NCBI GenBank assembly: GCA_902801565.1
Contig: CADCIX010000014.1
Coordinates: 1 to 63,676, forward strand
Length of the DNA: 63,676 nt
DNA from: an uncultured Veillonellaceae bacterium
GTDB lineage: Bacteria; Bacillota; Negativicutes; Selenomonadales; Selenomonadaceae
Reading direction: 5' to 3'
Of the stretch, positions 47,068-54,988 are shown piece after piece. Each line of letters begins with the position of its first letter. Position 1 is the stretch's first letter. The position numbers and the translations under genes were made by a program. The notes under the pieces were generated by a model. That model was not told the origin of the DNA and did not search any database. It saw only the letters and a program-made list of their open reading frames with translations.

Positions 47068-48220
47068 ATGAAAACCATCCATCAGATTCCTTTCGCTGCC
47101 CTTGGCATGGGCGCGGCCTTCACTGTCCTTTGGGGCGTGGCCGACCCGGTGGCGGCCTTTGCAGAGGTCAGGACCTATACCGGCGTGGGCAAGTGCGCCA
47201 TGGGGGATCTGGTGTCTCCGGAACAGGCGAAGAACTACGCCCGCGAGATGGCGCTGCAGAATGCCAGGGAACAGGCGGGGGTGTATCTCACGAGCTACAC
47301 CCGCACCACCAATACCAAACTGAGCGCCAAGGAGATCACGGCCATTTCCAACAACATCACCGAGCTGGTGGGCGAGGTGAAATACACGCAGACACCTACC
47401 GAAGCCGATGGCGTGCCCGTGGTGGTCTATACGGCGACTCTGCAGGCCAATGTAAATACGGACGGCATCAAGCAGTATTTGGAGCGGGGCGAAGAGGAAA
47501 GAGTCACCATCGTCAGCCAGAGCGAACAGGCGCAAAAGGACATCGCAGGCAGCCTGGAGAAGATCGAGCGGCTGAATGAAGCCTACAACAAGGCACAGTC
47601 GGAAGCGGAGAAGGAGAGGATACGCGGCGAGTTCGCCGAGGCCGACCGGCACTTATTGGCCGAACAGAAGAACAGTGAAGGTTTCGAGCTGTTGTATAAA
47701 AAGGATTATCAGGGTGCCATCATGTGCTTGCAAAAGGCTATAGAGCTTGACCCGAAGTTTGCATATCCTTGGAACAATATGGGTTATGCTTATTACGGCT
47801 TGGGTAACTATAACAAGGCCATCGAATGCTATCATAAGGCTATAGAGCTTGACCCTGATTATTCACATCCCTGGAACAATATAGGCGATATCTATCAGAG
47901 GTTAGGGGACTGGCAAAAGGCTATGGAATGCTATCGTAAAGCCATAAGCCATAGCACTTGACCCTGATTATTCACATCCTTGGAACAATATAGGCGATAT
48001 CTATCGGAAATTAGGAGACGGCCAAAAGGCCATCGAATGCTATCAAAAGGCTATAGCACTTGACCCGAATTATTCACATCCTTGGAACAATATGGGCTAT
48101 GTCTATAACAGTTTAGGCAACTATGACAAGGCCATTGAATGCTTCCGGAAGGCACTCGAACTGTATCCGGATTATGAAGCCGCCAAAAAGGGACTCGCGC
48201 TTGCACAGGCAATGCTGTAA
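47068..48220 (+). pseudogene. Secreted LPP20-TPR gene with a slippage frameshift
   Basis: Signal peptide MKTIHQIPFAALGMGAAFTV..., LPP20-like domain (AREMALQNAREQAGVYLTS), coiled coil, then TPRs (PWNNMGYAYYGLGNYNKAIE). The frame stops at 47961 because AAAGCC-ATAAGCC-ATAGCAC contains a 7-base near-duplication. Dropping seven bases restores IALDPDYSHPWNNIG and a frame that runs through two more TPRs to TAA 48218-48220, ending AAKKGLALAQAML as in the gene at 42721. The short 298-residue product may still be made; phase variation is possible. Confidence 0.82.
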
Positions 48221-48949
48221 ATGGGCAGATATGACCGGGCCATTGAGGACTGCAACGAAGCCTTGGCCATTGATGCAAAGGATGCCGTCGCGTATTACAA
48301 TCGTGGTGGTCTCTACTATGATAAAGGGGATAATGATCGTGCCATTGCGGACTACGACAAGGCAATCTCCCTGAATTCCAAGTATTTTGAGGCATATAAC
48401 AATCGGGGCAACGCTTATGCCCATAAGGGGAACTATACCCATGCCATTTCAGACTATAGCCGGGCATTGGTATTGAATCCGGATTTTTCCATTGCGTACT
48501 ACAATCGCGGCAGTGCCTATATTGATACAGGTGAGTACGACCGTGCCATTGCCGACTTTGACAGGGCACTGGCCTTGTCGCCGAAGAATGCCGATGTGTA
48601 CTATGATCGCGGCCTTGCCTATGACGGCAAGGGGGATTTTGACCGCGCTATTGCCGACTACAGTCAGGCCTTGGCCTTGGATCCCAAGGATGTGAAGGCG
48701 TATATCAATCGCGGCAACGCCTATCTTCATAAGGGGGACAATGATTCTGGTATCGCCGATTATAACGCGGCTCTGGCCATAGATCCCGAGGATCCGAATG
48801 CGTATTATGATCGCGCTCTCGCCTATGCCAGAAATGGGGACTATGACCAGGCCATGGCTGATTGCCGGAAGGCACTGGAGCTTAACCCGGATGATGCCAA
48901 TGCCAAAGTGTTGATGCAGCGTATCGAAGAGGCAGAGAGTGGGGACTGA
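48221..48949 (+). CDS. TPR protein without signal peptide
   Basis: 242 residues, essentially seven TPR units of the AYNNRGNAYAHKGNYTHAIS type. ATG 48221 directly follows the stop of the preceding frame (TAAATG), so translation may be coupled to it. There is no signal peptide, LPP20 domain or coiled coil, unlike its relatives. Probably the 3' part of another TPR gene joined here by recombination; it may be cytoplasmic if made. Confidence 0.6.
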   Translation: MGRYDRAIEDCNEALAIDAKDAVAYYNRGGLYYDKGDNDRAIADYDKAISLNSKYFEAYNNRGNAYAHKGNYTHAISDYSRALVLNPDFSIAYYNRGSAYIDTGEYDRAIADFDRALALSPKNADVYYDRGLAYDGKGDFDRAIADYSQALALDPKDVKAYINRGNAYLHKGDNDSGIADYNAALAIDPEDPNAYYDRALAYARNGDYDQAMADCRKALELNPDDANAKVLMQRIEEAESGD

Positions 48950-49039
48950 TATCTGCTATGGAGAAGTCGTTGTTTTGCGATGTTGCCAGTGAACTTGATT
49001 GAAAAGAGCTTTTGCCGGCGGAAATAAAGGAGTAAGACT

Positions 49040-50809
49040 ATGGAAACTTCAGCGAAGATAAAACGCGTGTTCACCATTGAAGAAAAATGTACCGGGTGCA
49101 ACAAGTGCATTGCTGTTTGTCCCGTGGATTGTGCCAATCAGGTGTATCGCGCCTACGATGGAGCCCGAAAGATCATGGTGGATAACGAATATTGCATCGC
49201 CTGTGGCGCTTGTTTGTCCGTCTGTGACCATCAAGCCCGGGATTATGCGGATGATACGGCAGCCTTTTTGAAGGACCTGGAAAAAAGAATCCCCATGACG
49301 GTGGTGGTGGCTCCGGCGGCACAGGTGCATTTTGCGGAACTGCAGCGCCTCTTTGGATGGCTGAAATACCTGGGGGTGGAAAAGATTTACGATGTGTCCT
49401 ACGGAGCCGATTTGGCCACCTGGGCTTACCTGCGCTCCCGGGAAGCGGACAAGGCATCGACCTCCATCGGCCAATCCTGTTCCGCCATCGTGAATTATTG
49501 TCAGCGCTATATGCCGGAGCTGCTGCCCTATCTCATGCCCATTCAGAGCCCGTTGCTGTGTCTGGCGATCTACCTGCGGCGTCATTTGGGACTGACCGGC
49601 TCCATCGCCTTTCTTTCCCCTTGCGTTGCCAAGGCCGAGGAAATCGTCGATGCCAATACGGAAAACCTCGTCAACTACAATGTCACCTTCAAGAAACTGC
49701 AAGCGAAACTCGTCGCCGATGAGGTGGATTTGTCCCTTTATCCGGCTCTGGACTTTGATGGCTTCCCGGCAGGCTTGGGCCACGTCTATAGCCGCCCCGG
49801 CGGTTTTACTGAGACCATCCGGGCCACGGAGCCTGATATTTGGATACGGCAAATGGAGTCTGTGGATCGGGTTTATCCCTACTTGCAGGAATACTGGCAA
49901 AGGCTCCAGGAGGGCAAACCTGTGCCGGAACTGCTGGATGTCCTGAACTGCAGCGGCGGCTGCAACTGCGGTACCGGCACCAGAAGAAACGTGGCGCCGG
50001 ACGATATGGATGCCATGACCAACGCCAAGAAGGCGAAAGTGCGGGAACGCACGCTGAAAGAATCGGCAGAGGGCATCGTCTATTCGCCCCACGCATATTT
50101 TGACCGCCATCTTGACTGGCGCGATTTTCAGCGCAGATACACAGCCGAGCCAATGGCCTCCGGAAAGTTCGTGGACGAGGATTTGGAACCGGTTTTTTCC
50201 TTCTTGCACAAAAAGACCCCGCAATCGCGGAACATCAATTGCCACGCTTGCGGCTACGGCGATTGCAAGCGCTTTGCCCAGGCATTGAAACTTGCCATGA
50301 ACGTGCCGGAAAGCTGTATTGATTACCAACGCAGCGTACTGAAGATGGATATGCTTACGGGACTCCTGAATCATGGCGGGTTAGGGGAAGCCATGGAAAA
50401 TGTCCTGCGCTGGTATCGGGCGGAACCGATTGACTTGTCCCTGATCATGATGGACGTGGACGATTTCAAGTCGGTCAACGATCGTTTTGGACACGATGTG
50501 GGCGATATTGCCCTGCAAACGGTGGCAAGGGCTATCGAAAGGAACCTTCGCGCCACGGATTATGCCGGGCGTTGGGGCGGCGATGAATACATGATCATTC
50601 TCCCCAACACCAGCAAAGAGGCCGCCATGACCGTGGCCGAGCGCATCCGGCAGGATATTGCCGCCTCTGACGTTCTCCCCGGCGGGGCGCGTTTTACCTC
50701 CAGCGCCGGCATTGCTGCAGCGCAAAAGGGCGACTCCTCGGTGGAGTTTTTCCAGCGGGCCGATCAGGCCCTGTACGAGGCAAAGAAGCATAAACATCGA
50801 AAACAATAG
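49040..50809 (+). CDS. [FeFe]-hydrogenase-type H-cluster protein fused to a GGDEF domain
   Basis: 589 residues. Two [4Fe-4S] ferredoxin sites (Cys 17/20/23/27 and 52/55/58/62). An iron-hydrogenase large-subunit domain (about 85-370) keeps all four H-cluster cysteines: L1 QSCSAI (147), L2 SPCVAK (195), L3 NCSGGC (304, 308). A third cluster domain has CHACGYGDC and a later Cys (401, 404, 409, 426). The GGDEF domain (about 436-585) has DMLTGLLNH, signature GGDEY (513-517) and I-site RATD (504-507). Likely a soluble sensor of H2 or redox state that makes c-di-GMP. Start ATG with AAGGAG upstream. Confidence 0.85.
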   Translation: METSAKIKRVFTIEEKCTGCNKCIAVCPVDCANQVYRAYDGARKIMVDNEYCIACGACLSVCDHQARDYADDTAAFLKDLEKRIPMTVVVAPAAQVHFAELQRLFGWLKYLGVEKIYDVSYGADLATWAYLRSREADKASTSIGQSCSAIVNYCQRYMPELLPYLMPIQSPLLCLAIYLRRHLGLTGSIAFLSPCVAKAEEIVDANTENLVNYNVTFKKLQAKLVADEVDLSLYPALDFDGFPAGLGHVYSRPGGFTETIRATEPDIWIRQMESVDRVYPYLQEYWQRLQEGKPVPELLDVLNCSGGCNCGTGTRRNVAPDDMDAMTNAKKAKVRERTLKESAEGIVYSPHAYFDRHLDWRDFQRRYTAEPMASGKFVDEDLEPVFSFLHKKTPQSRNINCHACGYGDCKRFAQALKLAMNVPESCIDYQRSVLKMDMLTGLLNHGGLGEAMENVLRWYRAEPIDLSLIMMDVDDFKSVNDRFGHDVGDIALQTVARAIERNLRATDYAGRWGGDEYMIILPNTSKEAAMTVAERIRQDIAASDVLPGGARFTSSAGIAAAQKGDSSVEFFQRADQALYEAKKHKHRKQ

Positions 50810-50871
50810 GTGATTGCTGATAGACAACGAAACAAACAATGGACGGTCTGTTATATGGGCAGTGACGGCCA

Positions 50872-51516
50872 TCAAATGAAACGCAGCATCTGGACCAGTT
50901 CGTGCGGTTTCTCTTCATCAGTGGATTTGGTCACACGGCGGTCAAAAGCCTTGAATCCGTTTTCGGCATAGAAATCAAGGAGGAAAGGATTGTCCTCGCA
51001 TTCCAGGAACTCCACCACGCCGCCAAAGTCATATTGAGTTCTCGCAATGCGGCGATTGGCAAGGTCCAGGAGTTCCACTCCTTTGATTCGATTGCTTTTC
51101 GGCAAAGCAAAATTCTTTCCAATTTGGGCAATGAGATAGGCTGCGGCAGTATAGGTAATGAGATAGGCTGCGGCAGTATAGGTTCCATCATCGGGATTCA
51201 GCGTGCTGACCCGTGCCAATTTTCTCTCCATCGTTCGGCTGATGGATGAGGCTCGAACAGAAATCGGCTTGATGGCAAGAGTGTAGTAGCCTACGAGAAT
51301 ATCTTTATGTGCGGTATTGCAAAATACCAAATAGGTTATCGATTGATTTTTCTTGGTAAATTCAATGGAGCTATGCTTTAAGAAGTGTTCAACCTCTGGA
51401 TTTGACGGACAGGAAAAGCCCTCGATCAGATGGCTCAATGCATTCTCGCCTATATAAGCACAATCATCCTTGTCGAGCGTGCGGCGTAAATTCATTGCAT
51501 AGAAAGAAACCATCAT
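50872..51516 (-). CDS. GNAT-type toxin of a toxin-antitoxin pair
   Basis: 214 residues, with features of GNAT acetyltransferase toxins: VGYYTLAIKP near the middle, VEFLECEDNPFLLDFYAENGFKAF near the C-terminus. Such toxins acetylate aminoacyl-tRNA. A 27-bp exact tandem duplication (51130-51156, 51157-51183) repeats the segment YTAAAYLI in frame, next to the expected cofactor-binding region, which may disturb activity. Its start overlaps the antitoxin stop (ATGA). Confidence 0.65.
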   Translation of the reverse strand: MMVSFYAMNLRRTLDKDDCAYIGENALSHLIEGFSCPSNPEVEHFLKHSSIEFTKKNQSITYLVFCNTAHKDILVGYYTLAIKPISVRASSISRTMERKLARVSTLNPDDGTYTAAAYLITYTAAAYLIAQIGKNFALPKSNRIKGVELLDLANRRIARTQYDFGGVVEFLECEDNPFLLDFYAENGFKAFDRRVTKSTDEEKPHELVQMLRFI

Positions 51517-51719
51517 AGCTTGCCTTCTTCCCTGAGTTGTGTCTTGATGCGAGCGGCGAATGCAGCAAGCTCTTGTGGCTCTGTCAGTTCACGCCCCACA
51601 GGTTCCACAGGCTTCCGATGCTTTGCCTCTTCCTCCGATTCCTCTAACGCCTGCACGAAACGCTCTACGGCCTTTGGGTCGGTAATGAAAAAATTATGGG
51701 TGATACTGGACGTTGCCAC
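51513..51719 (-). CDS. Antitoxin partner of the GNAT toxin
   Basis: 68 residues from GTG 51719, chosen because AAAGGAGG lies 7 bases upstream; the longer frame to 51809 has no such site. Sequence SITHNFFITDPKAVERFVQA followed by a charged Glu/Lys-rich tail, as in small antitoxins whose tail caps the toxin. Upstream gene of the pair and overlapping it by 4 bases, the usual order. Confidence 0.65.
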   Translation of the reverse strand: MATSSITHNFFITDPKAVERFVQALEESEEEAKHRKPVEPVGRELTEPQELAAFAARIKTQLREEGKL

Positions 51720-51780
51720 GGCAATTCCTCCTTTGCAGAAAACTCTTTTCATAAATATTCTTCGCTTTCTTTCTGTTTTC

Positions 51781-51823
51781 AGTATATCGCCCCAACATTT
51801 CCCTGTCAACGACAGTGGGGCGA
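51781..51823 (-). promoter_or_regulatory. Promoter and inverted-repeat operator of the toxin-antitoxin pair
   Basis: On the minus strand TTGACA (51804-51809), 17 bp, TATACT (51781-51786). Inverted repeats TCGCCCCA / TGGGGCGA (51787-51794, 51816-51823) and CTGTC / GACAG (51803-51807, 51811-51815) cover the -35 box, as expected for autorepression. Confidence 0.7.
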
Positions 51824-51848
51824 AACATCATAGGGAGCTGATTCATAA

Positions 51849-51922
51849 TGAAAACCGGCAGAAGAAGATTTTCATTGAATTTTCGAAGTGTTTTGCAGAG
51901 AAAGGGGGGTGCATACAGATGA
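51849..51922 (+). CDS. Possible short leader ORF before the TPR gene
   Basis: 24 codons, MKTGRRRFSLNFRSVLQRKG..., preceded by GGGAGCTGATTCATA, which resembles the leader before ATG 42721. Its TGA overlaps the ATG of the TPR gene (ATGA). It could be a coupling leader peptide or a relic start. Confidence 0.25.
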
Positions 51923-53148
51923 AACGAACTTTTCCATTCACTCTGCTGTTGGGCATGGCAATCCTTCTCGCCACGCAGTGGGGGCTGTCGGGCCGGGCCT
52001 ATGCCGGTGCAGGGGAGGGGACGATGTCCCCTTCTTTGGAGGAGCAGTTGAGGCTGATTTATGCCGAGGCCTATTTCAACCGCGGTCTGGAGTACAGCGA
52101 CAAGGGAGAGAATGCCCTTGCCATTGCCGACTACACCGTGGCTCTGGCCCTGAACCCGAAGCATGTCAACGCTTACAATAACCGTGGCTGCACCTATGAC
52201 GACATGGGGGAGTATGACCTTGCCATTGCCGACTACACCAAGGCTCTGTCCCTGGAGCCGAAGAATGCCGAGCTGTACAACAATCGGGGGGTGTCCTACA
52301 AGAATAAGGGGGAGTATGATCTTGCCATTGCCGACTATACCAGGGCACTGGCCCTGAATCCCAAGCATGTGGATGCATACAACAACCGCGGGGCAGCATA
52401 CGATGGCAAAGGGGAGTATGACCTTGCCATCGAGGACTATAACCAGGCACTGGCTCTGGACCCGAAGTATGCCAAGGCGTATTTCAATAGCGCCCTGGCC
52501 TTCCAGCACAAGGGCGAGTATGACTTCGCCATCGTTGATTACAATCAGGCACTGGCCCTGGAGCCGGACTATGCCGCTGCCTATTACAATCGCGGATCTT
52601 CCTATCATGCCAAGGGAGACTATGATCTTGCCATTGCGGACTATACCAGGGCATTGGCTCTTCGTCCGGACTACGCCGATGCCCTGCTCAATCGCGGCGT
52701 GGCCTATTACAGCAAGGGCGAGTACGATAAGGCCATTGCCGACGATACCAGGGTGCTGGAACTGCGCCCCGACTACGCCGGGGGATACAACAATCGCGCT
52801 CTGGCCTACAAGGAAAAAGGTGAATACGACCTCGCCATCGCTGACTACGATCAGTCTTTGGCCTTGAACCCGGAAGCCGCCGCAACCTATTACAATCGCG
52901 GCACAGCATATGAGAGCAAAGGCGAGCATGATCTTGCCATCTCTGACTTCGACAAGGCGCTGGCCTTGAACCCGGAGGATGCCCTGGCGTACCTGAACCG
53001 CGGCAACGCGTATTATGGCAAGGGAAACTATGACCGGGCCATCGCCGACTGGAAGCAGGTTCTGGCTCTGGATCCGGAGAATGGGCTTGCAGAGAATAAT
53101 ATCCAGTCGGTGGAAAAAGAAACGGGGAATACTGCCTTTTCCATGTGA
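51919..53148 (+). CDS. Secreted TPR protein (ten repeats)
   Basis: 409 residues: signal peptide (MKRTFPFTLLLGMAILLA..., cut near AYAGA), then about ten TPR units of the AYNNRGCTYDDMGEYDLAIA type to the end. No LPP20 domain. ATG 51919 has AAAGGGGGG upstream. The last residues (about NTAFSM) are read out of frame from a stranded piece of a CAP-domain gene (53126-53224), so the native 3' end was replaced by recombination. Confidence 0.8.
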   Translation: MKRTFPFTLLLGMAILLATQWGLSGRAYAGAGEGTMSPSLEEQLRLIYAEAYFNRGLEYSDKGENALAIADYTVALALNPKHVNAYNNRGCTYDDMGEYDLAIADYTKALSLEPKNAELYNNRGVSYKNKGEYDLAIADYTRALALNPKHVDAYNNRGAAYDGKGEYDLAIEDYNQALALDPKYAKAYFNSALAFQHKGEYDFAIVDYNQALALEPDYAAAYYNRGSSYHAKGDYDLAIADYTRALALRPDYADALLNRGVAYYSKGEYDKAIADDTRVLELRPDYAGGYNNRALAYKEKGEYDLAIADYDQSLALNPEAAATYYNRGTAYESKGEHDLAISDFDKALALNPEDALAYLNRGNAYYGKGNYDRAIADWKQVLALDPENGLAENNIQSVEKETGNTAFSM

Positions 53149-53224
53149 CGGGGACGGCGGTGGATGACACGGCCTTTGACTGGGGAACCTTTGCCGCGGA
53201 CGTGATCTGCCTAGTCAATGAGGA
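53126..53224 (+). pseudogene. Stranded fragment of the CAP-domain gene
   Basis: About 99 bases nearly identical to 57091-57189 inside the CAP-domain gene (the part encoding FHVTGTAVDDTAFDWG). Similarity begins inside the end of the TPR gene and stops abruptly before the AAA gene. Confidence 0.88.
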
Positions 53225-53275
53225 AAATATTTGCAGGAGAAATTCTTTGGGCGCTGTGTATCGGAGGTACTCAAA

Positions 53276-54955
53276 ATGCAGGAAAGAAAACGTCCCATGC
53301 CTGTGGGCATCGAGGATTTCAAGAAGCTGATCCAAAAGGAATATTATTTCGTGGACAAGACCCGTTTTATCCGGGAATTGATGGATGTTCAAACAGAAGT
53401 AACCCTCATCACACGCCCCCGCCGTTTTGGAAAGACGCTGACACTCTCCATGCTCCGGTATTTCTTCGATATGGAGAATGGGGAGGAAAACAGGGAACTT
53501 TTTCGCGGGCTGGATATCGAGAGGGCCGGGGAGAAATACATGAGGGAGCAGGGAACCCGGCCTGTGGTGTTTCTCACCCTGAAGGATATCCGAAGTGATC
53601 ATTGGGAAGGGGAACTGGAAAAATTTGCGCTGCATCTGTCGAATTTGTACCAGAATTACATTTTCTTATTGAAATCTCCCGCACTGACAGAGGTAGACCA
53701 TGAAGTGTTTCGGACCATTTGGAAGAGAAACGGAAGCCCTGGGGAGATGGAAGGTGCCATAACCAGCCTTTGCCGCATGCTGGAAAAGCATCACGGGAAA
53801 AAGCCCGTCCTTCTTCTGGACGAGTACGATGCCCCTATTCTCTCCGCTTGGGAGAATGGTTATTACAAGGAATGCATTGAGTTTGTGAGAGGGTTTCTTG
53901 GTTCCGTCCTCAAAACGAATCCTTCCCTGGATTTTGCAGTCCTGACAGGAGTGACGAGAGTCTCCAAGGAAAGCATCTTTTCGGGACTCAACAATCTCAA
54001 GGTCTGCTCCATACTGTCCGATGCCTACTGCGATATTTTCGGCTTTACTCAGGAGGAGGCCGCAAGGCTCATGGAGGAATGCGGGGTAGAGGACAAACTG
54101 CCGGAGCTCAAGAAATGGTATGACGGTTATCGCTTCGGGCAGGTGGAAATCTACAACCCCTGGTCGGTCATTTGCTATATTGGCGAGGGATGCAGGTTCC
54201 GTCCCTACTGGCTGAATACATCGGGCAACAGCATTTTGAGAGACCTTTTGGAGCATGTGGACAGGCGCAGGCAAAAGGAATTGGAGGGGTTGCTCCAAGG
54301 AAAGGGAGTGGAGGCTCCCGTCATGGAGAATGTGGTCTATTCTGATTTGTCGCACCATCGGGATGCCCTTTTCATGATGCTCATGACTGCCGGATATCTG
54401 AAGCCGGTGGAGACTTGGAAGGACGAGGACTGTGCAGACTGGGTGCTGCTCAAGATACCGAATGTTGAGGTTCGCATGGCGTATCGAAAGGAAATTCTGG
54501 GGCACATTGTCCCAAGTCAGGGGGAGATCCTTCTTCGTGATATGCTTCGCTCCATGACGGACGGGGATGCGGAGGGGTTCCTGGAGAACTTGTCGGAACT
54601 TTTGCGGGACTTTGTAAGCTATCATGATGCAGCCCAGCCGGAGAGTTTCCACCATGGCTTGCTGCTGGGGCTTTCCGTCCTGCTGGATGGGAAGTATCGT
54701 GTGGAATCCAACCGTGAAACTGGCTATGGACGTTTCGATATTGCCTTTTTCCCACTCAAGACGAATACTCCCGGTGTGATTCTGGAACTGAAATCCACAA
54801 AGTCCGAGGAGGAACTGGAGGAAAAAGCCAAGGAAGCTCTGCGTCAGATTGAGGAGAAAGCCTACATCACGGAACTTTCCCGCCAGGGGGTGCAGGAGGT
54901 CTGGAAATACGGCATTGCCTTTTGCGGGAAGAAGGTATGGCTGGAACGGGGCTGA
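53276..54955 (+). CDS. AAA-ATPase-like / PD-(D/E)XK protein, type B (intact)
   Basis: 559 residues: opening MQERKRPMPVGIEDF, Walker A TRPRRFGKT (46-54), Walker B VLLLDEYDAP, conserved KKWYDGYRFGQVEIYNPWSV, and a C-terminal PD-(D/E)XK core (GRFDIAFFPLKT then VILELKST). ATG 53276 with GGAGGT upstream. The LPP20-TPR gene begins 33 bases after its stop, so the two are co-transcribed. The broken copy at 44058 keeps the same neighbour as a relic. Type A copies share the domains but differ at the N-terminus. Confidence 0.9.
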   Translation: MQERKRPMPVGIEDFKKLIQKEYYFVDKTRFIRELMDVQTEVTLITRPRRFGKTLTLSMLRYFFDMENGEENRELFRGLDIERAGEKYMREQGTRPVVFLTLKDIRSDHWEGELEKFALHLSNLYQNYIFLLKSPALTEVDHEVFRTIWKRNGSPGEMEGAITSLCRMLEKHHGKKPVLLLDEYDAPILSAWENGYYKECIEFVRGFLGSVLKTNPSLDFAVLTGVTRVSKESIFSGLNNLKVCSILSDAYCDIFGFTQEEAARLMEECGVEDKLPELKKWYDGYRFGQVEIYNPWSVICYIGEGCRFRPYWLNTSGNSILRDLLEHVDRRRQKELEGLLQGKGVEAPVMENVVYSDLSHHRDALFMMLMTAGYLKPVETWKDEDCADWVLLKIPNVEVRMAYRKEILGHIVPSQGEILLRDMLRSMTDGDAEGFLENLSELLRDFVSYHDAAQPESFHHGLLLGLSVLLDGKYRVESNRETGYGRFDIAFFPLKTNTPGVILELKSTKSEEELEEKAKEALRQIEEKAYITELSRQGVQEVWKYGIAFCGKKVWLERG

Positions 54956-54988
54956 CAGTTGGACGAATATCATAAGGAGATGATCATC

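Noticed and set aside
51520-51918. An N-terminal extension of the TPR gene back to 51520
   Set aside because: It would run antisense through the antitoxin gene, and a ribosome binding site plus signal peptide fix the start at 51919.
51694-52929. A 411-codon minus-strand ORF opposite the TPR gene
   Set aside because: It mirrors the codon bias of the TPR repeats on the plus strand, has no ribosome binding site and shows no family motif.
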